NCBI GenBank assembly: GCA_902761695.1
Contig: CACWLT010000005.1
Location: forward strand, 1-36,585
Direction: 5' to 3'
Origin: an uncultured Ruminococcus sp.
GTDB taxonomy: Bacteria > Bacillota > Clostridia > Oscillospirales > CAG-272
DNA length: 36,585 nucleotides
Under the pieces are notes generated by a model that made no database searches, was not told the origin of the DNA, and saw only the letters and a list, made by a program, of their open reading frames with translations. A program made the position numbers and the translations under genes. Shown here piece by piece: positions 24,494 to 30,934 of this stretch. Within the stretch, counting starts at the first letter, position 1, and the number at the start of each line of letters is the position of its first letter.

Positions 24494-24575
24494 CATGGCG
24501 TAAAGAAAAAACAGCCCGCGCGGGTCCCGGGGATGGTCCCCCGAGAGGACGAAGGCGCGGCGGAAGGAGGACGGT

Positions 24576-24953
24576 ATGACGCTTCTCGGCAATCTTCTGT
24601 GGTTAATTTTCGGCGGACTTCTCTCCGCCTTCGGATGGTTTGTGTCCGGCCTGATCTGGTGCGTCACGGTGGTGGGGATCCCCTGGGGCCTGCAGTGCTT
24701 CAAGTTCGCGAAGCTCTCCCTGGCCCCCTTCGGCAAGGACGTCGTCCCCGGCGGCGGCGCTCCCTCCCTCATCGCCAACGTGGTCTGGCTTCTGATCTCC
24801 GGGATTCCCATGGCGCTGGACCACGTCCTCACCGGTCTCACTCTCTGCCTGACCATCGTGGGCATCCCCTTCGGCATGCAGCACTTCAAGCTGGCCTCCC
24901 TGGCGCTCTCCCCCTTCGGTGCCGAGGTCCGTACCCTGCGGCGGGTGTTCTGA
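24576..24953 (+). CDS. YccF domain membrane protein
   Basis: The 125-residue protein carries two copies of the YccF-type unit: NLLWLIFGGLLSAFGWFVSGLIWCVTVVGIPWGLQCFKFAKLSLAPFG and NVVWLLISGIPMALDHVLTGLTLCLTIVGIPFGMQHFKLASLALSPFG, each with membrane helices and the VGIPxGxQxFKxAxLxLxPFG signature. The internal duplication is the norm for the family. Function is not established. GGAAGGAGG precedes the start, and an intrinsic terminator follows, so it is monocistronic. Confidence 0.94.
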   Translation: MTLLGNLLWLIFGGLLSAFGWFVSGLIWCVTVVGIPWGLQCFKFAKLSLAPFGKDVVPGGGAPSLIANVVWLLISGIPMALDHVLTGLTLCLTIVGIPFGMQHFKLASLALSPFGAEVRTLRRVF

Positions 24954-24993
24954 CAGGGCGGCCTCTCCCCCTCGTTGACCGCGCATCCCTCCT

Positions 24994-25028
24994 CCCCCGG
25001 CGGATTTTCGTCCGTCAGGGGATTTTTT
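24994..25028 (+). terminator. Intrinsic terminator of the yccF-like gene
   Basis: CCCC and GGCGGA arms (24995-25005) pair with TCCGTC and GGGG (25011-25021, one G-T pair, one C-A mismatch); ATTTTTT follows. Confidence 0.85.
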
Positions 25029-25066
25029 ATCGGGTCGAAAAAAAGGCCGTAATGAAAACCGCAGTC

Positions 25067-25095
25067 TTGCGCTGTCACGAAAAATCCGGTATAAT
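25067..25095 (+). promoter_or_regulatory. Sigma-A promoter of the macrodomain gene
   Basis: TTGCGC (25067-25072) and TATAAT (25090-25095) are 17 bp apart. Confidence 0.83.
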
Positions 25096-25159
25096 AAGGG
25101 AAACAGCAAAAAGGCCGTCCCCCGGAAAAGGGGATAGGCGGAAGGACCGGAGGAATTAT

Positions 25160-25936
25160 ATGAATCAGACGGAACGAAGACGGTGGCTCATCGACGCGCT
25201 GCTGGCCGAGGACGGGCGGTACGCGGGGACGCGGATCCCCCTGACAGAGGGAGGTCAGAAAAAGCTCCTGCGCTCCCTTATGAACGTGCGGCCGCCCCGG
25301 GAAAACGATCCGGAATTCCTCCGGGTGCAGGACGAATACCTGGGAGAGGAGCTGGCCCGAAAAACCGTAGTCAGGGCCGACGATCTCACCCCGCTCCGGG
25401 GCAGTCTCACTCTCTGGCAGGGGGACATCACTACCCTGGCGGCGGACGGCATCGTCAACGCGGCCAACTCCGGCATGACGGGCTGCTATTCCCCCTGCCA
25501 CGGCTGCATCGACAACTGCATCCACACCTATGCCGGGGTCCAGCTGCGCCATGACTGCGCCGTGCTCATGCGGGAGCAGGGACACGAGGAACCGGCGGGC
25601 GGCGCGAAGATCACAAACGCCTACAATCTCCCGGCGAAATACGTGCTCCATACGGTGGGCCCCATCGTCGGCGGCGGAGAACCCACGGCACAGGACCGGC
25701 GGCTTCTCGCGTCCTGCTATACCTCCTGCCTGGATCTGGCGGCGGAATACGGCCTCGGGTCCCTGGCCTTCTGCTGCATCTCCACCGGAGTCTTCGGCTA
25801 TCCCCAGGACAAGGCCGCTGCTGTGGCCGTTGAGACGGTGGAGGGGTGGCTCGCCCGGCACGGCAGCGGGATGAAGGTCATCTTCAACGTGTTCCGGGAC
25901 AGCGATCTCGAAATCTACCGGGAGCTCCTTGCGTAA
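25160..25936 (+). CDS. Zinc-dependent macrodomain protein (ADP-ribosylhydrolase type)
   Basis: Macrodomains bind or cleave ADP-ribose from proteins or metabolites. In this 258-residue protein, LWQGDITTLAADGIVNAANSGMTG (about 90-113) is the adenine-binding start of the fold, and the following CYSPCHGCIDNCIHTYAG is diagnostic of the zinc-containing subclass, where cysteine and histidine ligands sit in the catalytic loop. ISTGVFGYPQDKAA is the second nucleotide-binding loop. The N-terminal 85 residues form the usual helical extension of the subclass. In staphylococci and streptococci such proteins are encoded with a SirTM sirtuin and a lipoylated GcvH-like protein; neither is present here. GGAGGAATT precedes the start. 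The gene is monocistronic, with its own promoter and terminator. Confidence 0.93.
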   Translation: MNQTERRRWLIDALLAEDGRYAGTRIPLTEGGQKKLLRSLMNVRPPRENDPEFLRVQDEYLGEELARKTVVRADDLTPLRGSLTLWQGDITTLAADGIVNAANSGMTGCYSPCHGCIDNCIHTYAGVQLRHDCAVLMREQGHEEPAGGAKITNAYNLPAKYVLHTVGPIVGGGEPTAQDRRLLASCYTSCLDLAAEYGLGSLAFCCISTGVFGYPQDKAAAVAVETVEGWLARHGSGMKVIFNVFRDSDLEIYRELLA

Positions 25937-25937
25937 A

Positions 25938-25981
25938 GAGCACTCCCCGGACCGGAAACGGAATCGTGCTCCCGCTTTTTC
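25938..25981 (+). terminator. Intrinsic terminator of the macrodomain gene
   Basis: GAGCAC (25938-25943) pairs with GTGCTC (25966-25971), closed inside by CCGGACCGG-type pairing, and is followed by CCGCTTTTT. Confidence 0.83.
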
Positions 25982-26042
25982 CCGCTATGTGGCCGACAGT
26001 CCGGCACCGGTGTCTCCAAATGAAAACTTTTCCGGTTGCCTC

Positions 26043-26071
26043 TTGCTTTTCGCTTAGAGATCGTGTATAAT
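26043..26071 (+). promoter_or_regulatory. Sigma-A promoter of the MBL-rubredoxin gene
   Basis: TTGCTT (26043-26048) and TATAAT (26066-26071) are 17 bp apart. Confidence 0.87.
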
Positions 26072-26082
26072 AGGTTTTTGAA

Positions 26083-26107
26083 TTGCGTACAATTGCAAAT
26101 TGTGCAA
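26083..26107. promoter_or_regulatory. Dyad in the leader of the MBL-rubredoxin gene
   Basis: ACAATT-GCA-AATTGT (26089-26103) flanked by TTGC (26083-26086) and GCAA (26104-26107) forms a dyad just past the predicted transcription start. It could be a repressor operator or a short leader hairpin. Confidence 0.5.
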
Positions 26108-26153
26108 TCGCAAAACGCGGATACCCGCCCATCACGAAAAAAGAGGAATCAGC

Positions 26154-27092
26154 ATGACCATCAAGGCAATCAGATTCAGAGACAACGGCTTTGCGGCCCA
26201 GCCCTTTGTCTTCGGCGGCGAGGAGGGACCGGACAAATTCGATCCTTCCGTGCGCTACCGTTCGGGCCTCACCAACTACCTGATCGACACCGGGGACGAG
26301 GTGATCCTGGTGGACACGGGCCTGCCCGCCGGGACGCCGGAGGAGGTGCAGGACGAGACCACCCCCATCTACACCGGTCACGACATCGCCGGATACATGG
26401 AGGCCTTCCGCGCCCTGGGCTACGCGCCGGAGCAGGTGACGAAGATCCTGCTGACCCACAAGCATGCCGACCATTCCGGCGAGCTGCGCTCCTTCCCCAA
26501 CGCGAAGATCTACGTCAACGAGGAGGAAGCTGACGCGGACGAGCTGAAGAATCTGCCGAATCTGGTCCCCGTCAGCTTCACGGACGGTCCTTATTACAAC
26601 TTCCCCGCCTGCCAGAAGATCCGGGACGGCATTTACTACATCAAAGCCAAGGGCCACACCCGGGGCAACAGCATCGTAGTGGTGGAGGAGGACGGCCTCT
26701 TCTACATGCTCCACGGCGACATCACCTACACGGACGAAGCCCTCTACGCCAACAAGCTCTCCGTGGTCTTCGAGAACCTGCCCGCCGCCCGGGAGACTCT
26801 GGACCGCGTCCGGGACTTCATCGCCCGCCATCCCACGGTCTACCTCTCCACCCACACGCCTCTGGGGCCGGAGAATCTGGAGACGAAAACCGTGATCGAT
26901 CTGGCCAATCCTCCAAAGACCATCCCCGCAGGCGAGGTTGTCTTCAAGACCGCCACGGGCAAGTATGTCTGCTCCATCTGAGGCTACATCTACGATCCGG
27001 CCGAGCACGACGGCGTCCCCTTCGAGGATCTGCCGGACGACTGGAAATGCCCCCGGTGCAGACAGCCGAAAACGAAGTTCAACCGGGCCTGA
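26154..27092 (+). CDS. MBL-fold hydrolase fused to rubredoxin through an in-frame TGA (candidate selenoprotein)
   Basis: Residues 1-260 are a metallo-beta-lactamase-fold hydrolase of the lactonase-like type. The metal ligands are His102, His104, Asp106 and His107 ([10 protein letters not shown]), His168 (KGHTRGN), Asp189 (LHGDITY) and His234 (LSTHTPLG). The frame then reads KYVCSI, a TGA at 26979-26981 (codon 276), and GYIYDP...[17 protein letters not shown]...F, stopping at TGA 27090-27092. That is a short rubredoxin: Cys273, position 276, Cys299 and Cys302 should be the four iron ligands, and the TGA takes the place of the second. Read through, the protein has 312 residues; stopped, 275 residues ending in a useless half-knuckle. 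TGA ends many other genes here, so the code is not changed genome-wide. Selenocysteine at 276 is the favoured inference; a point nonsense mutation or sequencing error is the alternative. Ribosome binding site AAGAGGAAT precedes the ATG. Confidence 0.8.
26979..27014 (+). promoter_or_regulatory. In-frame TGA with candidate bacterial SECIS hairpin
   Basis: Behind the TGA, GCCG (27000-27003) pairs with CGGC (27011-27014) around the seven-base loop AGCACGA, whose second base is G. The loop begins 22 bases after the TGA, inside the window usual for bacterial SECIS elements, and a lower GATCC (26994-26998) / GGATC (27026-27030) pairing is possible. The upper stem is short, so this is suggestive, not proof. 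Confidence 0.4.
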
Positions 27093-27135
27093 CACTCCGG
27101 GTCTGACAAACGCCGTCCCCGGATGACGGAATCAC

Positions 27136-27165
27136 AAAAGCCGCTCCCCATTGAGAGGAGACGGC
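27136..27165 (-). terminator. Intrinsic terminator of the small unknown minus-strand gene
   Basis: On the minus strand, GCCG-T-CTCC and GGAG-CGGC arms with one bulge are followed by TTTTGTG. Confidence 0.65.
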
Positions 27166-27208
27166 AGAGAATACAACGGCGCGGCGGGAGGATCAGCCTC
27201 TGCGGAAA

Positions 27209-27610
27209 TCACTTTTCCGACAGGAGGAACTGATCCCTCCCGCCTTTTTCCGCTTCCCCGAAAACCAGGGCAAACCCGTCCCCCAGGATGATGACGGCGT
27301 CCAGGCAGTAAAAGGCCAGGTTGACCGCGTCCGCAAGGGACAGCCGCAGCCCGTCCAGTCCGGGATCCGGGGAAAGGATATCGCAGTCCCCCTCATGCTT
27401 CCGGACGAACCGGGCGAAGTCTGGCTGACGGACCAGATCCCCGCCCGCGAGAAGAACCTTCGCCGGATCGATGAGCTCCGGGGTCCCGTGGCAGAACCGG
27501 TCCAGCCCCCGCGCCCGCTTCCCCGGCGTGGTCAGCTCGTAAAGCACCCGCTCCCGCCGGGATTTGCGGATGTACGCGCGCGCGAAGCGTTCTTCAGGTG
27601 TAATATCCAT
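27209..27610 (-). CDS. Small protein of unknown function
   Basis: The 133-residue protein is not recognised. It starts MDITPEERFARAYIRKSRRERVLYEL and has a mixed alpha/beta composition; the segment LADAVNLAFYCLDAVIILGDGFALVFGE is hydrophobic but broken by charges, so it is more likely a folded core than a membrane helix. Cysteines are in DRFCHG, GDCDIL and AFYCL. The start at 27610 follows GGAGAG; the frame runs further upstream without a ribosome binding site. It faces the MBL-rubredoxin gene and lies downstream of the Rrf2 regulator gene on the same strand, separated by a hairpin, so it may or may not be co-transcribed with it. Confidence 0.65.
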   Translation of the reverse strand: MDITPEERFARAYIRKSRRERVLYELTTPGKRARGLDRFCHGTPELIDPAKVLLAGGDLVRQPDFARFVRKHEGDCDILSPDPGLDGLRLSLADAVNLAFYCLDAVIILGDGFALVFGEAEKGGRDQFLLSEK

Positions 27611-27685
27611 GATATTCTCTCCGGTTATATACATGTCCGCCGGGCGGCTTTTTGGCGTTATGCCATATCCGCTCCCGCAGCGTCG

Positions 27686-27736
27686 GCCGAACAAAGAGCG
27701 CCCCCACCGTTTACGGCCGGAGGCGCTTTGTTTTCT
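27686..27736. terminator. Hairpin downstream of the Rrf2 gene
   Basis: ACAAAGAGCGCC (27691-27702) pairs with GGCGCTTTGT (27722-27731) with a small bulge. The T-rich tail is better on the plus strand (TTTTC), weaker on the minus strand (TTTGTTC). It lies just past the stop of the Rrf2 gene. Confidence 0.65.
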
Positions 27737-27741
27737 GCCCG

Positions 27742-28173
27742 TTATTTCAGCTCGTTCCGGATGTCTTGCATCACATCGGCCAGGGTGATCCGTTTCATTT
27801 CATCCTCCATGCATTTCTGCACGCTGTTCAGCTTTGCGTCCATCGCTTTATGGATATTTCTGCCGACCGGACAGGCCGGATTCGGATTCTCGTGAAAATG
27901 AAACAGGCCGTCTTCCTTGACGGAGGCCACCGCCTTGTACACATCGTAGAAGGTGATCGAATCCGGCGTTCCGGACAGGGAGATGCCGCTTTTCCCCTGA
28001 CTGACGCAGATCAGCCCCGCTTCCTTGAGGTCCCCCATGACCGTCCGGATGATGACGGGATTTACGCCTGTGCTTGCGGCCAGAAAGCTGCTGGTCACCT
28101 TCTCCTTTTCGCCAAAATACGCGATCCCCGCAAGGATATGAACGCCGATTGTAAATTTGCTTGAAATCTGCAT
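27742..28173 (-). CDS. Rrf2 family transcriptional regulator
   Basis: The 143-residue protein has an N-terminal winged helix-turn-helix of the Rrf2 family (FTIGVHILAGIAYFG, SSFLAASTGVNPVIIRTVMGDLKEAGLI, SGISLSGTPDSITFYDVYKAV), a dimerisation helix at the C-terminus, and a single cysteine in PACPVGRNIH where Rrf2 members that bind Fe-S clusters (IscR, NsrR) have three. With one cysteine, it more resembles Rrf2 members that sense thiols or protein partners. AGGAGGAT precedes the start. Its promoter is overlapped by a perfect palindrome (28190-28202), so it probably represses itself. Other targets are unknown. Confidence 0.92.
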   Translation of the reverse strand: MQISSKFTIGVHILAGIAYFGEKEKVTSSFLAASTGVNPVIIRTVMGDLKEAGLICVSQGKSGISLSGTPDSITFYDVYKAVASVKEDGLFHFHENPNPACPVGRNIHKAMDAKLNSVQKCMEDEMKRITLADVMQDIRNELK

Positions 28174-28187
28174 AGTCTGATCCTCCT

Positions 28188-28222
28188 GCCTGTATTATAC
28201 AGCATTACAGGCTGAAAGTCAA
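28188..28222 (-). promoter_or_regulatory. Rrf2 gene promoter with overlapping operator palindrome
   Basis: On the minus strand TTGACT (28217-28222) and TATAAT (28194-28199) are 17 bp apart. The -10 box is inside the perfect palindrome CTGTATTATACAG (28190-28202), and GCCTGTA (28188-28194) / TACAGGC (28206-28212) form an overlapping wider dyad. This is a good candidate for the regulator's own operator. Confidence 0.82.
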
Positions 28223-28303
28223 TGCGGACCTTTTCCGAGGCTGGGTTCATGCCCCGGAAAGACCGGCGGACGGGAGAATTCGTTCCCCCGCGCCGGACCG
28301 GCT

Positions 28304-29320
28304 TCATCCGATTGTGATCAGGCGTCTGTACAGATCGTCGTGATCGTAGCCGAAGGCGTCCGGCAGGTGCTCCAGCAGACCTTTCTTGGGATAGTATACG
28401 TAAAATCTGCCGCCCACCTCGTTCATGTCGTCCGAGCAGTCGCCGTCGGCGGAGAGGAAGAACGAATAGGGCTGCATCCACTTTCCCTCCTCCGCCTCGT
28501 CCAGCACCAGGAATTCGTCAAACCGCTGGCAGTCCTCGGAGAAGAACAGCAGAAGCCGGCCCTCCGCGTTGGTCTGCATGGTCAGAAGGTACCTCTCCAG
28601 CGGACGGCAGTAAACGCCCTTCGCGTGGGAATCGGGATGGAAGCCCACGTCGGGAAGGATCCGCGCGCCCGTGGCCTGCATGGGATCGCTCTCCCATACG
28701 CCGCTGCCTGTGTATTTGAACACTGCCGGCAGACGGTCCTCACGCAGCGCCCGCTCCGTCTCGTCCACCCGCATCCGGGCGGCGGTCACACGGCAGAGGC
28801 CCACCGCGTCGTAATCGTTGAAGTAGACGTAAAACCATCCGTCCCGGACCAGCAGCGGACATCCGCCCATGTTGGGATAATACCGCCTTCCGTTGACGGC
28901 GTTCCCCGCGATGTCGCCGAGGTATTTCCAGAGGTGCCCTCCGTCGCGGGAGACAGCCAGGCCGATGAAGAACGAATTTCCGAAGCCCGGGTCCGTGGGG
29001 TGAAGCAGCTCCCGGTGGCAGAACCCCGCCAGCATCCCGTCCGGGAATTTGTAGGCGCTCATGACCCAGACGCCGGATCCCCGGAAGCTCGTGTAACCGT
29101 TGTAGTCCATCTCGTAGAGTCCGGATTCGGCGAAGATGTTGTCCGCCGTTCCCGTGAAGCTGTGGTAATAGGGCTCCTCGCAAAAGGAGGTGTGAAGCAG
29201 CCGCCAGGTTCCGTCCGGGTTTCTCAGAGGGACAAACGGCGCGTCAAGCGTAAAATCGAAATCCTCGTCCCTGCGAACCAGCTCCGGCTCGCCGAGGTGA
29301 ACGCGTGAAAGAACGGACAT
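28304..29320 (-). CDS. Beta-propeller glycoside hydrolase-like protein
   Basis: The 338-residue protein has blade-like segments of five-bladed propeller glycosidases (GH32/GH43/GH117 clan type): FDFTLDAPFVPLRNPDGTWRLLHT, FIGLAVSRDGGHLWKYLGDI, GGCPLLVRDGWFYVYFNDYD, LLLFFSEDCQRFDEF and EVGGRFYVYYPKKGL. No signal peptide is seen. Exact family and substrate are unclear. The start at 29320 follows GGCAGGAG; the open frame reaches further upstream, but that part overlaps the promoter at 29375-29403 and was rejected. It is a single gene between the Rrf2 gene and the serpin operon. Confidence 0.78.
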   Translation of the reverse strand: MSVLSRVHLGEPELVRRDEDFDFTLDAPFVPLRNPDGTWRLLHTSFCEEPYYHSFTGTADNIFAESGLYEMDYNGYTSFRGSGVWVMSAYKFPDGMLAGFCHRELLHPTDPGFGNSFFIGLAVSRDGGHLWKYLGDIAGNAVNGRRYYPNMGGCPLLVRDGWFYVYFNDYDAVGLCRVTAARMRVDETERALREDRLPAVFKYTGSGVWESDPMQATGARILPDVGFHPDSHAKGVYCRPLERYLLTMQTNAEGRLLLFFSEDCQRFDEFLVLDEAEEGKWMQPYSFFLSADGDCSDDMNEVGGRFYVYYPKKGLLEHLPDAFGYDHDDLYRRLITIG

Positions 29321-29374
29321 ACTCCTGCCTCCCGCAGTATTTTTGTTTATCACGGACCGCTGTTCGCATAAACC

Positions 29375-29403
29375 ATTATACACGGCTCCGGCCAAACATG
29401 CAA
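29375..29403 (-). promoter_or_regulatory. Sigma-A promoter of the propeller gene
   Basis: On the minus strand TTGCAT (29398-29403) and TATAAT (29375-29380) are 17 bp apart, 55 bases before the start codon. Confidence 0.82.
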
Positions 29404-29441
29404 GCCCCGGCTGCGAAACGGCTGACGGGAAGATCCCCCGC

Positions 29442-30425
29442 TCAGACCGCCCGCTCCTCCACGGTCGCATGGATTTCCGTACCCGGTTCAAAAAGCCGGT
29501 CCACCCCGATCAGAATATGCCATTCAGCCATATCGTCCGTTCCGACCTCCGGGACCAGGCGGGTGACGGTCACCTCGGGCATCTCACCGCCCCTCACCCC
29601 AGTCACCTCGTGGCGCACGGAGCCGCTCCCCTCCTCCAGCAGTACGAGGATCAGCTGATGGTCCCGGAACCACGCGTCGTCGTACATCTCGATCGCGTCG
29701 GCAAAGCCGATGGTCGTGTCGGCATACACCGTCTCCTTGTGGGAGAAGTCGTACAGCGCCCGGTTCTCCTCATAATACCGGTTCAGCTCCTCCGCGCTGT
29801 TGATGAGCGTCACCTTCGGAGAGATCACGCCGTCGTGATACCCGTCGGTGCGGATAATCTGCGCCTCGAACGGGAGTTTCCCGGAGCCGTCCTCTTCTTC
29901 ATACCCTCTTGCCCCCGAGAGAAAGACCGTTTTTGTCTCGTCGTCATATCCGACGTGAAAATCCAGCGCCCGGCCGAGGTCCCGCAGTCTGAAATAGTTC
30001 GCCCCGCCGATCTTGTATACGGTCATCGCCGCGATCTCCCCGTCAATGGTGACAGAATTGTTGGTAAGGATCGCGCTTTCGTGTTCCGCCGCAGTCCCGG
30101 TCAGCTCCCCGCCGACTGCCTCATACGGTTTCCCGGAGGTGATCGAAACGTTCTTTTCCGCGTCGTCATACGCCACCGCGAACTGCCTTTCGCTGCCGTT
30201 CAGAAGCATGGCGACGTCGCGGAGCTTGAAATAGTTCGCCCCGTCGATCTTGTAGACTGCCGGGGAGACCACATGCGCGTCCGGTTCATCGGCGCTGTTG
30301 CTCACGACGATCGTATTGTTGGTTGCCATGGCGGGAAAGACGGCCGGGTCCGTGCAGAAGGCCGTCACGGTGAGGGACGCCGCGCACAGGACCAGCGCCG
30401 AAAGCAAGGAAATCAGCTTTTTCAT
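29442..30425 (-). CDS. Exported protein with copper-amine-oxidase-N-type repeats
   Basis: The 327-residue protein has a signal peptide (KKLISLLSALVLCAASLTVTAFC) and two related repeats of the copper amine oxidase N-terminal domain type (a stalk fold common in Firmicutes surface proteins, not itself an oxidase): TVYKIGGANYFRLRDLGRAL and AVYKIDGANYFKLRDVAMLL, each followed by a YDDxxKxVxI strand. The C-terminal 140 residues form an unassigned domain (HQLILVLLEEGSGS...EVTVTRLVPEVGTDDMAEWHILIGVDR). The start at 30425 is 7 bases after the stop of the lipoprotein gene, so the genes are coupled. It is the last gene of the serpin operon. Confidence 0.85.
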   Translation of the reverse strand: MKKLISLLSALVLCAASLTVTAFCTDPAVFPAMATNNTIVVSNSADEPDAHVVSPAVYKIDGANYFKLRDVAMLLNGSERQFAVAYDDAEKNVSITSGKPYEAVGGELTGTAAEHESAILTNNSVTIDGEIAAMTVYKIGGANYFRLRDLGRALDFHVGYDDETKTVFLSGARGYEEEDGSGKLPFEAQIIRTDGYHDGVISPKVTLINSAEELNRYYEENRALYDFSHKETVYADTTIGFADAIEMYDDAWFRDHQLILVLLEEGSGSVRHEVTGVRGGEMPEVTVTRLVPEVGTDDMAEWHILIGVDRLFEPGTEIHATVEERAV

Positions 30426-30432
30426 TTCAGAT

Positions 30433-30915
30433 TCACCCCATAAAGTCCGTCGCCGCAAAGCACGCAAAGCGGTCGTCAAACTGCGCGCTCACGGCTTTGC
30501 AGTAATCCTCATCGATCGGATACAGATAACTGGAAATCGGCTGGGAACAGGCAAACAGAAATACCTCGTCGTCTGAGATGTCGTAGGATGCGAGGATCTC
30601 CTTCATATCCTGAACGCTGACCCCGTGAAAGCCGAGGTCCCAGATTTCCTCCTGCGTTTTGTTTCGGTTCGTGCCGGGAAGAATGCCGCAGCGAAAGCTC
30701 CCCTCCGCCATACTCCAGACATAAATCTCCAAGCCCTTGAAATCGCCGAGGTCATAGTATTGCGGAAACTGTTCCCTGAGCGAAGACGTTTCCGTTATGG
30801 CTTTTTCCGCTCCGTCCGGTGTCTGCACGCCGGCGGGTTCTTTTTCCCCGCAGGATGTCAGAAGGGCGGACAGCGCAAGCACCGCGCAAAGAATCCCCAC
30901 GATGCGGCGTTTCAT
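30433..30915 (-). CDS. Lipoprotein of unknown function
   Basis: The 160-residue product has a signal peptide with lipobox LTSC (Cys22 lipidated). The mature part contains GLEIYVWSMAEGSFRCGILPGTNRNKTQEEIWDL and a C-terminal cysteine-containing stretch; no family is recognised. GGAAGGGGGAG precedes the start, 19 bases after the serpin stop, so it is the second gene of the serpin operon and should act at the cell surface. Confidence 0.8.
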   Translation of the reverse strand: MKRRIVGILCAVLALSALLTSCGEKEPAGVQTPDGAEKAITETSSLREQFPQYYDLGDFKGLEIYVWSMAEGSFRCGILPGTNRNKTQEEIWDLGFHGVSVQDMKEILASYDISDDEVFLFACSQPISSYLYPIDEDYCKAVSAQFDDRFACFAATDFMG

Positions 30916-30934
30916 ATCGTTCTCCCCCTTCCGG

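Noticed and set aside
26979..26981. Genome-wide reassignment of TGA (to Trp, Gly or Cys)
   Set aside because: pgk, tpiA, the transglutaminase-like gene, miaA and many others end in TGA at the expected family length, so TGA is a regular stop here.
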